A stretch of 64,000 nucleotides of DNA from Citrobacter freundii ATCC 8090 = MTCC 1658 = NBRC 12681 (GCF_011064845.1 NZ_CP049015.1:2108001-2172000), one strand, 5' to 3'; counted from the first letter of the stretch, positions 10,169 to 19,245 are shown. A program made the numbers and translations. The notes: generated by a model not told the origin, from the sequence alone.

Positions 10169-10444
10169 ATGCGCCGTTTAATCGTGGCAGGCGTGTTGGC
10201 CCTGGTGTCCAGCGCGACGCTGGCAAATCAGCCTTATCGCCCGGATGTGCAGGTTAACGTACCGCCGGAAGTGTTCAGTTCCAGCGGTCAGCGGGCGCAG
10301 CCCTGTAGCCAGTGCTGTATTTATCAGGATCAAAACTATTCAGAAGGGGCAGTGATTAAAGCTGACGGCGTCTTGCTTCAGTGCCAACGCGATGAGAAAA
10401 CGATCAGCACAAATCCGCTTGTCTGGCGTCGCGTAAAAGAATAA
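10169..10444 (+). CDS. ynjH: YnjH, small exported protein of unknown function (DUF1496)
   Basis: Protein of 91 residues with a cleavable-looking signal peptide (MRRLIVAGVLALVSSATLA, then N), so probably periplasmic. The mature part has the Cys cluster CSQCC and one later Cys (LLQCQRD), which could form disulfides or bind metal; that is inference. It matches remembered E. coli YnjH along its length. The last 41 bases overlap the 3' end of nudG on the other strand. The start has AAAGGAAAGAG upstream as ribosome site. Function unknown. Confidence 0.85.
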   Translation: MRRLIVAGVLALVSSATLANQPYRPDVQVNVPPEVFSSSGQRAQPCSQCCIYQDQNYSEGAVIKADGVLLQCQRDEKTISTNPLVWRRVKE

Positions 10445-10817
10445 ACGCTTCCAGTAGTGGAATATCGGCAGGCGCCAGCGGATAACGCAGCGCCTCTTCG
10501 GGTGAACACCAGACGATATCCTGATGTTCATACGCCTTCAGTTCCCCCTGATATGACGGTACATGCCAGGCATGTAAGTGAATCAGTCGGCCCGAAACCT
10601 CGCGTTGATGGCTGGCAATGTAGCGCCCCACGACTGCCTCAATGCCCAACTCTTCACGCAGTTCACGGAACAGCGCCTCGGGCTGACTTTCGCCCGATTC
10701 AACCTTACCGCCGGCAAACTCCCACATGCCTGACTGATCCGCATGTAGCGGACGCTGAGCCAGTAAAATTTTGCCATCACGTTCAATGATAGCGGCGACC
10801 ACGTCGAGGGTTTTCAT
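10404..10817 (-). CDS. nudG: CTP pyrophosphohydrolase NudG (Nudix)
   Basis: Nudix hydrolase that cleaves CTP, dCTP and oxidised pyrimidine nucleotides to monophosphates. The Nudix box G-x5-E-x7-REL-x-EE-x-GI is intact (GGKVESGESQPEAL then RELREELGI), about residues 33-58. Three possible starts exist: ATG at 10817 (137 residues, closest to the E. coli 135), ATG at 10826 and TTG at 10829. None has a clear ribosome site, so 10817 is chosen by homology. The C-terminal 13 codons overlap the end of ynjH in the opposite direction. Confidence 0.92.
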   Translation of the reverse strand: MKTLDVVAAIIERDGKILLAQRPLHADQSGMWEFAGGKVESGESQPEALFRELREELGIEAVVGRYIASHQREVSGRLIHLHAWHVPSYQGELKAYEHQDIVWCSPEEALRYPLAPADIPLLEAFILLRDARQADLC

Positions 10818-10896
10818 TATATTCATCAAGATCTAACAGCAGAAAATGACATACTATCGTTATCTTTGTTTTATCTAAAGTATTCAGGAGCCACCG

Positions 10897-11466
10897 TTGA
10901 ACGAACCTCAGTCGTGGGTAAAGCCGTTAACGCGTATCCCTTCCAGTCTAAAACCGCTCGTTGCTACGCAGAAAAAACATTATGGCGATGTGCTGCATCC
11001 CACGCGCTGGTGGGGGCGGATGCCGTTTCTGTTCTGGCTGGTGGCGCTGTTTGTCGGGTTTCTGGAGCGTAAAAAGGCGCGTTTAACGCCGGTGATGCGC
11101 GCGCTGTTGATGACCCGCGTTTCTCAGGTGTGCCACTGCGCTTTCTGCGTTGATGCCAACAGTTTACGGTTGGCTGAACGCTGTGGCGCGCTGGATAAAG
11201 TCTTACAGGTTGCCAACTGGCAAGAATCGGCGTTATTTAGCGCAGAAGAGCGAGTTGCGCTGGCCTATGCCGATGCGGTGACCGCAACGCCCCCACAGGT
11301 TGACGATGCGCTGAAAGCGCAGGTGAAGCAGCATTTTACCGATGATGCCATTACGGAAATGACCGCGTTGATTGCGTTTCAAAATCTCTCGGCGCGTTTT
11401 AATGCTGCTCTCGATATTCCTTCCCAGGGGCTGTGCGACAGCTTTAAAGGATGCCCGCATGCTTGA
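10897..11466 (+). CDS. ynjA: YnjA, carboxymuconolactone decarboxylase-like (AhpD-fold)
   Basis: AhpD-like alpha-helical protein of 189 residues. The paired cysteines CHCAFCVD (about residues 78-85) form the C-x2-C motif of peroxidase-like CMD proteins, suggesting a thiol-redox role. A hydrophobic stretch near residues 43-54 precedes it. The start is TTG at 10897, supported by CAGGAG at 10885-10890 with 6 bases spacing; no ATG fits as well. It overlaps the start of ynjF by 8 bases, so the two are translationally coupled. In E. coli ynjA lies between ydjZ and ynjB; here it pairs with ynjF instead. Confidence 0.87.
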   Translation: MNEPQSWVKPLTRIPSSLKPLVATQKKHYGDVLHPTRWWGRMPFLFWLVALFVGFLERKKARLTPVMRALLMTRVSQVCHCAFCVDANSLRLAERCGALDKVLQVANWQESALFSAEERVALAYADAVTATPPQVDDALKAQVKQHFTDDAITEMTALIAFQNLSARFNAALDIPSQGLCDSFKGCPHA

Positions 11467-12082
11467 TCGTCATATTCATCCGCGATTAAAACCGATTTTG
11501 CATCGCTGCGTAAGCATTATTGATAAACCGGCGATTACCCCGGACGGGCTTACGCTGGTCGGTTTTGCCATTGGCGTGTTGGCCTTGCCATTTCTGGCGT
11601 TAGGCTGGTATCTGGCAGCGCTGGTGGCCATTGTGCTCAATCGGCTTTTTGATGGGTTGGATGGGGCGCTGGCGCGGCGCAGAGGGCTAACCGACGCAGG
11701 CGGATTTCTTGATATCTCGCTCGATTTTCTGTTTTACGCCTTAGTGCCATTCGGTTTTATGCTCGCCGATCCGGCGGCTAACTCGCTGGCTGGCGGCTGG
11801 CTGCTGTTCGCCTTTATGGGAACCGGCAGCAGCTTTCTGGCCTTTGCCGCGCTGGCGGCGAAACATCAAATTGATAACCCGGGCTACGCGCATAAATCGT
11901 TTTATTATCTGGGGGGACTGACCGAAGGTACTGAGACGATTTTGCTATTTGTGTTGGGTTGTCTGTTCCCGGAATATTTTGCCGTGATGGCGTGGGTCTT
12001 TGGCGCGCTGTGCTGGATGACGACATTTACCCGGATCTGGAGCGGATACCTGACACTGAAAGCGGTCCAGCGTCAGGCGTAG
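11459..12082 (+). CDS. ynjF: YnjF, CDP-alcohol phosphatidyltransferase family
   Basis: Multi-pass inner-membrane enzyme of 207 residues. The full family signature D-x2-DG-x2-AR-x8-G-x3-D-x3-D is present (DGLDGALARRRG, then DAGGFLDISLD), with all metal and CDP-binding aspartates. This predicts transfer of a phosphoalcohol from a CDP-alcohol, but the substrate of YnjF is unknown. ATG at 11459 overlaps the end of ynjA and gives the E. coli-like start MLDRHIHPR; a longer frame inside ynjA is not needed. A REP-like hairpin follows the stop. Confidence 0.92.
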   Translation: MLDRHIHPRLKPILHRCVSIIDKPAITPDGLTLVGFAIGVLALPFLALGWYLAALVAIVLNRLFDGLDGALARRRGLTDAGGFLDISLDFLFYALVPFGFMLADPAANSLAGGWLLFAFMGTGSSFLAFAALAAKHQIDNPGYAHKSFYYLGGLTEGTETILLFVLGCLFPEYFAVMAWVFGALCWMTTFTRIWSGYLTLKAVQRQA

Positions 12083-12088
12083 CGTATT

Positions 12089-12116
12089 GCGTTGCCGGAT
12101 ACGCTTATCCGGCAAT
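12089..12116. repeat. REP-like palindrome between ynjF and ynjE
   Basis: TTGCCGGATA and TATCCGGCAA form a near-perfect inverted repeat with the REP core GCCGGATACGC. It separates the convergent ynjF and ynjE and could serve as a shared 3' structure. Confidence 0.7.
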
Positions 12117-12126
12117 AATGACAATC

Positions 12127-13434
12127 TTACTTACTGGCGTCCGGGCCCCGTTCACCGCTGGCAACCGGATTTTTTGGATTGCTGCTCCACTCATACCAGC
12201 CGCCGTCGTAGACGGAGACGTTTTTCCAGCCCATCGCGCGGGCATACATAAACGTTTCTGAAGCGCGCCAGCCGGTACCGCAATAGAAAGAGACCTGTTG
12301 ATTCGGCAGGATATTCCATTGCTTCCACATGGCGGCGATGTCATCCGCGCTGCGCATGGTGCCATCCGGGTTATGAAAATCTTCCATATGCGTGGAGTCG
12401 CTGCCTGCGTGGCCCCAACGTGCACCTGCAATCTCACCTTTTGGCTTAATGTAGCTATAGCCGCTGGTGGTACCGACAAATTCTGGCCATGAACGAATGC
12501 TCACCAAAGACGCATCCTGGCGATGCAGCAGACCGCGAGCCTGTTCCATATCGAGCATCAGCTGCGGCTGGGCAGGGATTTTCACGCCGAAATCAGGTTC
12601 TGGTTTCACCGTTGGCGGAGTGCCGCGTTCGACCGGTAAACCTGAGTCGGACCAGGTTTGCCAACCGCCGTCGAGAAGACGAACATCTTTCACGCCTGCA
12701 TACAGCATAATTTGCGCCACGCGAGCGGCGGCATAGACATCGCGACCGTATAAAATCACCGTGGTGTCGTGGCGGATACCGTGTTTCGCCAGCATCGCTT
12801 TGAGCTGCGCGTCGGAAACTTTATTCCACAGCGGTTCGCTTTCAACTTCGTTGGTATCAATGTAGCCCGCACCAGGGATGTGGCTGAGCAGATACAACTT
12901 CGGCGCGCCCCAGGCGGCCTCAATCACTTTCCAGTCACCCGCCGGTTTAGCGGTTACGTTTTTACCCTGCTGCAGGTCGTGCAGCCACTGCGGGTACACC
13001 AGCTGTTCGAAGTGCGGCAGACGTTGCAGGCGGGCTGGGTCCGTAAGCGCATCGCTGAGGGTGGAGATATGGTTAACGCCAACTTTTTGCAGGCGGGCTT
13101 TGACAGCCTGTATGTCGTTATCGCTACCATACAGCGCTACTGGCGCATCAGTTTTCAACTGATGTGACTGAACCCAGGCGCTGAGTTGTTCATCATTCAT
13201 CTTGTCGAGCCAGGCGGCAGACAGGTTCAGTGCGGAAGGTTCGTGTCCTGAAGGACCATTAAGCGACTGCGGCCAGCCGTTGTAAAAAGCGCTCTGACGG
13301 GTATCGATCGCCGCGCCTTGCTTTTGCTGTAACTGGTCGAGGGTGAGCGTCTGTGCTGTTTCAGTAGCCCAGGAAGAAGCGCAAGCGAGCCCTAAAGCCA
13401 GTGCCAGCGCGGTCATTTGAGAAACACGTTTCAT
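12127..13434 (-). CDS. ynjE: YnjE, periplasmic three-domain thiosulfate sulfurtransferase
   Basis: Rhodanese-family protein of 435 residues. The signal peptide is residues 1-23 (ending ASSWA), so it is exported. Three rhodanese-like domains follow; the first two lack a catalytic Cys loop and the third carries the active Cys in SFYCGTGWRASE, near residue 385. It transfers sulfane sulfur. It is the last gene of the minus-strand cluster after ynjD, 88 bases away, and may partner the ynjBCD importer by handling a sulfur or thiol substrate (inference). Confidence 0.95.
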   Translation of the reverse strand: MKRVSQMTALALALGLACASSWATETAQTLTLDQLQQKQGAAIDTRQSAFYNGWPQSLNGPSGHEPSALNLSAAWLDKMNDEQLSAWVQSHQLKTDAPVALYGSDNDIQAVKARLQKVGVNHISTLSDALTDPARLQRLPHFEQLVYPQWLHDLQQGKNVTAKPAGDWKVIEAAWGAPKLYLLSHIPGAGYIDTNEVESEPLWNKVSDAQLKAMLAKHGIRHDTTVILYGRDVYAAARVAQIMLYAGVKDVRLLDGGWQTWSDSGLPVERGTPPTVKPEPDFGVKIPAQPQLMLDMEQARGLLHRQDASLVSIRSWPEFVGTTSGYSYIKPKGEIAGARWGHAGSDSTHMEDFHNPDGTMRSADDIAAMWKQWNILPNQQVSFYCGTGWRASETFMYARAMGWKNVSVYDGGWYEWSSNPKNPVASGERGPDASK

Positions 13435-13522
13435 CGAATAGCCCGACGTTGAAAAAAAGAGGACGACATTCTGTGCCGCCGGTTAAGTAAAAACCTTGCG
13501 TTAACGCAGCATATCGCCACAT

Positions 13523-14155
13523 TCACGCCCAGTTTTCCATCTGAAGTACGCGGCCTGCAGGCGGAATGTCCTGCGCGTCATGGGTCACCTGTACTACCGG
13601 GATCCCTAGCTTACGCACCTCGGTGAAGACCCATTGGCGAAAGGTGTCGCGTAGCGACGCATCCAGCCGACTAAAGGGTTCATCAAGTAACAGTGCCTGG
13701 GGCTGCGCCAGTAGCGCGCGGAGCAGGGCGACACGCGAGCGTTGTCCGCCGGAGAGCGACGCCGGATCGCGCGAATAAAAACCGGCCAGGTCAGCGCGTG
13801 CGAGAGCACTTTCCACCGCATGGCGTCTGGCGGGACCCTGCAGGCTGGCAGGTAGGGCCAGCAGTAAATTCTGCCCAACGCTGAAATGGTCAAACAACAA
13901 CGCATCCTGGAACAGAATGCCAATCTGGCGCTGCGCCGTAGGCAGCGCGTCAACGCGTCGTTCGTTGAGCCACAGCTCGCCTGATGCCTGAAACTGAGGC
14001 GACAACGCCCCGACCATCCACGAAAACAACGAAGACTTTCCGCTGCCGGAAGACCCCATAATCGTGACAATGTCACTTTTGTCCACCTGAAAGGTAACGT
14101 TCTTCAGCAGCGCAGTCGCACCCTGGTACAACGAAACGTTTTGCACAATGAGCAT
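13523..14155 (-). CDS. ynjD: YnjD, ABC transporter ATP-binding subunit
   Basis: ATPase of the YnjBCD importer, 210 residues. Walker A is GSSGSGKSS (about residues 32-40), the signature is SLSGGQRSRVAL, and Walker B is ALLLDEPFSRLD. The ATG at 14155 shares one base with the ynjC stop (TAATG), so translation is coupled; a longer frame would lie wholly inside ynjC and is rejected. The N-terminal LIVQNVSLYQGATALL matches family members. Substrate unknown. Confidence 0.93.
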   Translation of the reverse strand: MLIVQNVSLYQGATALLKNVTFQVDKSDIVTIMGSSGSGKSSLFSWMVGALSPQFQASGELWLNERRVDALPTAQRQIGILFQDALLFDHFSVGQNLLLALPASLQGPARRHAVESALARADLAGFYSRDPASLSGGQRSRVALLRALLAQPQALLLDEPFSRLDASLRDTFRQWVFTEVRKLGIPVVQVTHDAQDIPPAGRVLQMENWA

Positions 14156-15690
14156 TAGCGGAGTCCTTGTCGAAAGCGGCCAATCCACGCGGCGAGAATG
14201 GCTGCGAGTGCGAAAACGAGCAGTGGTAGAAGAAGCTGCCACAACGCTTGTGTTGCCAGAATCTCGCTGCTACCGCCGCTGCTTAATGCCACCGCTTCAG
14301 TGGTTAGCGTGGGATAGCGTCCGGCACCTAGCCACAGCGTCGGCATATACTGGGCGATACTGACCGAGAAGCCAACCGCGAAGGCAATCAATGCCGGGCG
14401 CACCAGCTGCGGGCATTTCACCAGCCAGAATATCCGCCCCTGCGACCAGCCCAGCGTTTGTGCAATCAAAATTAATCGCGGGTCAATGCGCTGCCAGGCC
14501 GGTTTAAGCACAAATAGCATCCAGGGCATCACCCACAGCAGGTGGCCCCAGATAATGGTCGTCATCAGTCCATCCTGTCCGGCATATAACGCCAGCAGAT
14601 ATTGTCCGGTTACCAGTGGTAGCGCAGGCAAAATGAGCGGTAGCCAGACCCAGCGGTGCCCGGTTTGTGGACCCCATTCCAGCCAGACAAAAAGTATCAG
14701 TAGCGCTAACACGCTGGAAAGGAGCCCTAGCTGCAGGCTATTGCTGAGCGCCTCGTAGTTTAGCGAGGAATAGCTGGCGATAAGCGCCAGTACAAGCGCG
14801 CATACCACACCGCTGACGGGCAAGATCTGTACCAGCGGGCGTGCGATTGTAATAGGTGAAAAATGCAGGCGTTCACCATTTACTGCCGGGATAGTACGTC
14901 GCCAGGCGCGCCACAACAGATAACTCACCAGCGCGATAATGAGGAGTAACAGCACCAGCAACAGGCTGGCGAGTGCGCCTTTCGCCTGCTGTTCGACATC
15001 GCCCTGACTGAGCCATTGCCAGCTCAATACGGCCAGTGTTGGCGGATTTCCGGGGCCGAGGACGATTGCCACATCCACAACGGAGAGTGACCAGGCAACA
15101 ATCGCCAGCATAGCTTTGCCTAATGCCGGGCCGATAGCGGGCAGTACCAGCCAGTTCAGGCATTGCAGTCGGCTGTAACCCAGCGAATCCAGCACGATAA
15201 CCTGCTGCGAAAGTTGTTTTTCACTCAGTAGAGCCGAGAGGATCCATAACAAAAAAGCGCTCTCTTTCACCGCCAGCGTCACGCCAAGCCCAATGCCGTA
15301 ACGGTCTGGCTGTGGGCTGAGGAACGGAAGCCATTGCCAGATTTTACCGCCTTCGGCAAAAACCAACAGCACGCTGGTGGCGAAGGCAACATGCGGGATC
15401 GCCAGCAGCCACGGAAGACGGGTGCTTAGTCGCGCCCAGCCTGCACCGGGCCATAAAGCGAGGATCGCCAGCAGCGCGATGATTAGTGCGCCGCCGGCAG
15501 CCAGTCCTGTGGAAACAAGCGTCGCCAGTAACGCCTGCGGAAGTTGAGGGTCGGCAAAGAGAGCCAGCCAATGGGTTAGGCTAAGGGCTGGCGCTATCAG
15601 AGAGAAAGCCGCTGGCACCAACGGCAGATAAACTGCCGCCATGATGGCCCAGAGTAGCAAAATTAATGCGTACCGTAGCGGCGTAGCCAT
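14155..15690 (-). CDS. ynjC: YnjC, ABC transporter permease
   Basis: Large inner-membrane permease of 511 residues, the E. coli length, built as two fused BPD-type permease halves each with about six helices. EAA-like loops for contact with the ATPase are visible, such as DSLGYSRLQCLNWLVLPAIGPAL in the first half and AQTLGWSQGRIFWLV in the second. Its start overlaps ynjB by 28 bases and its stop overlaps ynjD by one, giving a tight ynjB-ynjC-ynjD unit. The two-in-one permease resembles thiamine and iron(III)-type importers. Confidence 0.94.
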   Translation of the reverse strand: MATPLRYALILLLWAIMAAVYLPLVPAAFSLIAPALSLTHWLALFADPQLPQALLATLVSTGLAAGGALIIALLAILALWPGAGWARLSTRLPWLLAIPHVAFATSVLLVFAEGGKIWQWLPFLSPQPDRYGIGLGVTLAVKESAFLLWILSALLSEKQLSQQVIVLDSLGYSRLQCLNWLVLPAIGPALGKAMLAIVAWSLSVVDVAIVLGPGNPPTLAVLSWQWLSQGDVEQQAKGALASLLLVLLLLIIALVSYLLWRAWRRTIPAVNGERLHFSPITIARPLVQILPVSGVVCALVLALIASYSSLNYEALSNSLQLGLLSSVLALLILFVWLEWGPQTGHRWVWLPLILPALPLVTGQYLLALYAGQDGLMTTIIWGHLLWVMPWMLFVLKPAWQRIDPRLILIAQTLGWSQGRIFWLVKCPQLVRPALIAFAVGFSVSIAQYMPTLWLGAGRYPTLTTEAVALSSGGSSEILATQALWQLLLPLLVFALAAILAAWIGRFRQGLR

Positions 15691-16832
15691 TCTTGTTCCA
15701 GAGCGTTTACCCAGGCAGCATGCGGTTCCGGCAGAACGACAGGGAGTCCTTGTGGGATCCGTGCCAGCAGCGCATCACGCTGTTCGACAGGTAATTTTTG
15801 TGGATCAAGCACCGAAGGATCTCCCCAGACAGTTGAGTCGGCTTTACGCAGTTGTGCTTCGGGCGAAAGCAGGAAGTTTGCCACGACTTTTGCTCCGGCG
15901 CTGGCGCGGGCATTCGCCGGAATGGCAACAAAGTGCACGTTGCCGAGCATGCCCTGTGAGAAACCAAAACTGTAGCTGCTTTTAGGCAATTCGCCGCTGA
16001 CTACTTTTTGCTGCGCGTGGGCAGGGTTAAAGGTCAATGACAAACGCAGGGTGCCGCTATTGAGCAGTACATCCATTCGTGCTGGCGTGGGCGGAAAATC
16101 TTTGCCTTCACGCCAAAGTACAGGGTGCAAGGTATCAAGATAATGCCACAATGGCGCGGTAACGTCGGCGAATGTCGCTGTATCAGGCGCGATTTTAAGT
16201 GCTTGTGATTTGGTGGTGAGCGAAATTAACAACTGTTCCAGAAACGCCGTGCCGGTAAAGTCTGGCGGGCGCGGATAGGTCACCGTGCCAGGGTGCGCCT
16301 GCGCAAATTCAAGCAATGCCTGCGGAGATTGCGGCGGCTGTGCGGTGAGATCGCGCCGGGCAATAAAGGTGAGTTGGGCACCGCCCCACGGTGATTCAGC
16401 CCCCTCCGTTGGAACGGAGAAATCTTCGGTCACCGGTTTCTGGGTATCAACATAGCGCCAGTTAGGCAGCGTTTGCGCCCACTGAGTTTGCAGAAGCCCG
16501 GCTTCTTTCAGGGTGCGGAAGTTTTCGCCGTTAACCCACAATAAATCGACAGAACCCCCGGTTTTTCGCCCGGATGCTGCTTCTGTCTGGATACGTTTTA
16601 CCGCGTCGGCGGCATCTGCGAGACGTACGATTTTCAGGTTAATTGCATAGTGCGTTTTCATCTCGCCGCTAACCCAATCGAGATACTGGTTAACTGCATT
16701 GTCGCCACCCCAGGCGTTGAACCACACCGTCTGACCGCGGGCATCATTTTTGATTTGTTGCCAGCCGTCGTCCTGGGCAAACGTCGCCAGCGGACAGAGC
16801 ATTAAACTCAGGCACAATAAGCAGTAACGCAT
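15663..16832 (-). CDS. ynjB: YnjB, ABC transporter periplasmic substrate-binding protein
   Basis: Periplasmic solute-binding protein of 389 residues (E. coli 388). The signal peptide is about residues 1-19, ending LATFA before Q. The ATG at 16832 has GGAG 5 bases upstream; a longer frame begins inside the ydjZ tail and is not supported. The sequence after the signal (WFNAWGGDNAVNQYLDW) resembles extracellular solute-binding family 1 proteins. Ligand unknown. It opens the ynjBCD importer and lies 31 bases after ydjZ. Confidence 0.94.
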   Translation of the reverse strand: MRYCLLCLSLMLCPLATFAQDDGWQQIKNDARGQTVWFNAWGGDNAVNQYLDWVSGEMKTHYAINLKIVRLADAADAVKRIQTEAASGRKTGGSVDLLWVNGENFRTLKEAGLLQTQWAQTLPNWRYVDTQKPVTEDFSVPTEGAESPWGGAQLTFIARRDLTAQPPQSPQALLEFAQAHPGTVTYPRPPDFTGTAFLEQLLISLTTKSQALKIAPDTATFADVTAPLWHYLDTLHPVLWREGKDFPPTPARMDVLLNSGTLRLSLTFNPAHAQQKVVSGELPKSSYSFGFSQGMLGNVHFVAIPANARASAGAKVVANFLLSPEAQLRKADSTVWGDPSVLDPQKLPVEQRDALLARIPQGLPVVLPEPHAAWVNALEQEWLRRYGTH

Positions 16833-16863
16833 AGTATCTCCATGGCTAAAAATGGGGGAAGTC

Positions 16864-17562
16864 TCAGGTTTTTTTTCGCTGACGTTCAAGATAAATGCTT
16901 CTCGCCACTGAAATTATTACGCTCAGAGCGAACAGGATGAACAGGCCGGTTACAAACCAAAATGTACCGCCGGTTAACAAGCTACCCGCCCATGAATAGA
17001 CGATAGTGGCGGGTAACTGACCGATGCCGGTGGCGATGAAAAAATGGCGAAACCGAATCGCGGTCAGGCCTGCTGCGTAGCTTACCGGATCGAACGGTAC
17101 AAAAGGTAACAGGCGACAGACCAGAATGGTGTGCTTGCCATAGCGCTCGAAAAAAGCGTCCATGTTGTTCAACACCGTTTTTCCGGTCAGTTTCTCCACC
17201 GCGCCACGGCCTAAAACGCGGGCAATAAAAAAGCACAGCGCCGCGCCTGCCATTGCGCTGCACCAGGACAATATGCCGCCCCAAAATGCACCAAACAGCG
17301 AGGCGTTGGCAAAGGTGATCACAAAAGCGGGAAGCGGGGCGACGATGGCCTGCAAGATCATCAGGAAGAATGAAACGACCGCCGCCTGAGTTCCGTAAGA
17401 ACGAATAAAATTCTCAATTGCATGCTGATCGAGCGTGGCAAATGCCGCCAGGCTGGCGTGGAGAAAATCGCTCACGCCAGGTATCCACGCCCACGCTATC
17501 AGCGCGAGCAGCAGCAGGATTATCACTCCTGCGCGGTAGTAATGGATGCGTCGTTTTATCAT
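16864..17562 (-). CDS. ydjZ: YdjZ, DedA/TVP38-type membrane protein
   Basis: Inner-membrane VTT-domain (TVP38/TMEM64) protein of 232 residues. The first helix is at residues 10-26. Motif-bearing stretches are ALCFFIARVLGRGAVEKLTG and VCRLLPFVPFDPVSYAAGL, the F/S/R-LLP-x-P signature of the family. The role of VTT proteins in lipid or polyprenyl-phosphate flipping is known for relatives; YdjZ itself is uncharacterised. Its start overlaps the ydjX stop by 4 bases (ATGA). In E. coli ydjY sits between them; it is absent here. Confidence 0.92.
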   Translation of the reverse strand: MIKRRIHYYRAGVIILLLLALIAWAWIPGVSDFLHASLAAFATLDQHAIENFIRSYGTQAAVVSFFLMILQAIVAPLPAFVITFANASLFGAFWGGILSWCSAMAGAALCFFIARVLGRGAVEKLTGKTVLNNMDAFFERYGKHTILVCRLLPFVPFDPVSYAAGLTAIRFRHFFIATGIGQLPATIVYSWAGSLLTGGTFWFVTGLFILFALSVIISVARSIYLERQRKKT

Positions 17563-18267
17563 TTATCTGCGCACTCGTGAGGAGCTGATGGATCGACATG
17601 CTTATAACGGGCCCAGGCTTTGGTTGCCTGTACGAGGGCGAATAACGCCAGCCCCGCCACGCTGAGCTTACCGATAAATGCCCAGCTAATTCCTTCGCTG
17701 GCCAGTTCGTGCGACATCAGCGTATAAATAAAAATGCCTGGTAAAGTGGTTGCCGCAGATATCACGGTAAATGACCAGAACGGAATGGCCGTCAGCCCAT
17801 AGGCGTAATTTTGAATATTATAAGGGAACAGCGGCACGAGCCGGGTGAGGATCAGAAAGTCAACTCCGCTATGGGCAATGCCTTTTTCGATAGTCTGAAA
17901 CATTGTCGTATGCCCAACGTATTTCAGGAGCAGATCCCGCCCAAGCCAGCGAGCCAGCAAAAACGACAGCGCCGAGGCCACGGTTGCTGCCACTAACGAG
18001 ATAAGCGTCCCTGCCACGGGGCCAAACAGCACACCGCCGACGATCACCAGGATGCTGCCGGGGATCAGACACAGCGCAGCAACAATAAACAGCAGGATAT
18101 AAAGCGTATAGCCGAACATACCGCTTTGGCGGATGACGTCTTGTAAATGATGGAAATTGGTTATCAGGTCGGTCAGACCATAATGATGGAAAACCCCCGC
18201 CAGAACGCAGAACAGGACCGCGACAATCAGCAGCCGGTATTCTGCTTTATGCGAACTTCTTTTTCAT
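17559..18267 (-). CDS. ydjX: YdjX, DedA/TVP38-type membrane protein, frameshifted at its start
   Basis: VTT-domain membrane protein paralogous to YdjZ (LLARWLGRDLLLKYVG and LTRLVPLFPYNIQNYAYGL). The reading frame is open from TGA at 18266-18264 to the stop, but has no ATG before 18119, which would give only 186 residues and omit the first helix. The best start is ATG 18267, with AGGAG at 18279-18275 and 7 bases spacing. It reads MKKKFA and then a stop. Removing one A from the run of five (18264-18260) gives MKRSSHKAEYRLL joined to the full frame, 235 residues, aligning end to end with E. coli YdjX (236). So this copy is either frameshifted, uses the internal ATG at 18119, or carries a sequencing error. 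Confidence 0.8.
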
Positions 18268-18397
18268 GGGGGTTCTCCTGTAAAACCGAGTGCAATGGAG
18301 CATTTTCGTCAGCGAAAAGTGCGCGCGAAGATATAATAAATTCCCGGCCGCAACAATGTATTACCGTCGCTTTATTGATTTTGCACAGAATAAACAG

Positions 18398-18422
18398 ACT
18401 CTCCAGGCCGGGCCCGGAGAGT
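18398..18422 (-). terminator. intrinsic terminator after xthA
   Basis: ACTCTCC (18398-18404) pairs with GGAGAGT (18416-18422), extended by GC pairs within. On the minus strand it is followed by CTGTTTATT, a modest T-rich tail, 17 bases past the xthA stop. Confidence 0.65.
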
Positions 18423-18438
18423 AACAAAACATAGAAGA

Positions 18439-19245
18439 TCAGACGCGGAATTTAGCCCATACCGGCGCATGGTCGGACGGTTTTTCCATACTGCGAATTT
18501 CATAGTCGATGCCGGTTTCTTCGCAGCGTTCCGCCAATGGGTTGCTCGCCAGCAACAGATCGATACGCAGGCCACGGTTATCGTCAAAGCCTTTTGAGCG
18601 GTAATCAAACCACGAGAACTGGTCATTCTTTTCAGGATTTGCGTGACGGTAGGTATCCACCAGACCCCAGCCCAGCAGGCGTTCCATCCACTCACGCTCC
18701 TCCGGCAGGAAGGAACATTTTCCGGTACGCAGCCAGCGTTTACGGTTCTCTTCGCCAATGCCGATATCGAGATCGGTTGGGCTAATATTCATATCGCCCA
18801 TGATCAATACCGGATTGTCGTGCTTCAACTCTGTCTCAAGATAGTTTTGCAGGTTCTGGTAAAACGCGGCTTTGGCCGGGAATTTAGTTTCATGGTCGCG
18901 GCTTTCGCCCTGCGGGAAATAGCCGTTGATCACAGTGATGCTGCCCAGAGGGGACGGAATTTCTGCCATGATAATACGACGCTGCGCTTCTTCGTCATCG
19001 CCCGGGAAGCCACGACGTACCGCAATTGGTGTTTCTTTCGTTAACAACGCGACGCCGTAATGGCCTTTCTGGCCGTGATAAAAGACGTTGTAACCGAGCT
19101 TTGCTACCTCTTCGAGAGGGAACATATCGTCGTGGACTTTTGTCTCCTGTAAGCCAATAACATCCGGTTGGTGTTTTTCGACAATGGCTGCCAGTTGATG
19201 GGGACGGGCACGCAGGCCGTTGATATTAAAAGAGACAAATTTCAT
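18439..19245 (-). CDS. xthA: exodeoxyribonuclease III
   Basis: Major AP endonuclease and 3'-5' exonuclease of base-excision repair. The 268 residues equal the E. coli length, starting [14 protein letters not shown]. Exo-endo-phosphatase motifs are present: NINGLRARP (Asn7), LQETKVHDD (catalytic Glu34), [11 protein letters not shown], and the terminal SDHAPVW with the catalytic His. The upstream 25 codons of open frame lack homology, so ATG 19245 is used. It is divergent from astC across 444 bases of regulatory DNA. Confidence 0.98.
   Translation of the reverse strand: MKFVSFNINGLRARPHQLAAIVEKHQPDVIGLQETKVHDDMFPLEEVAKLGYNVFYHGQKGHYGVALLTKETPIAVRRGFPGDDEEAQRRIIMAEIPSPLGSITVINGYFPQGESRDHETKFPAKAAFYQNLQNYLETELKHDNPVLIMGDMNISPTDLDIGIGEENRKRWLRTGKCSFLPEEREWMERLLGWGLVDTYRHANPEKNDQFSWFDYRSKGFDDNRGLRIDLLLASNPLAERCEETGIDYEIRSMEKPSDHAPVWAKFRV

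Noticed and set aside
18147..18434. 95-codon plus-strand frame near ydjX and xthA
   Set aside because: It is antisense to the reconstructed ydjX start and ends in the xthA terminator; no homology.
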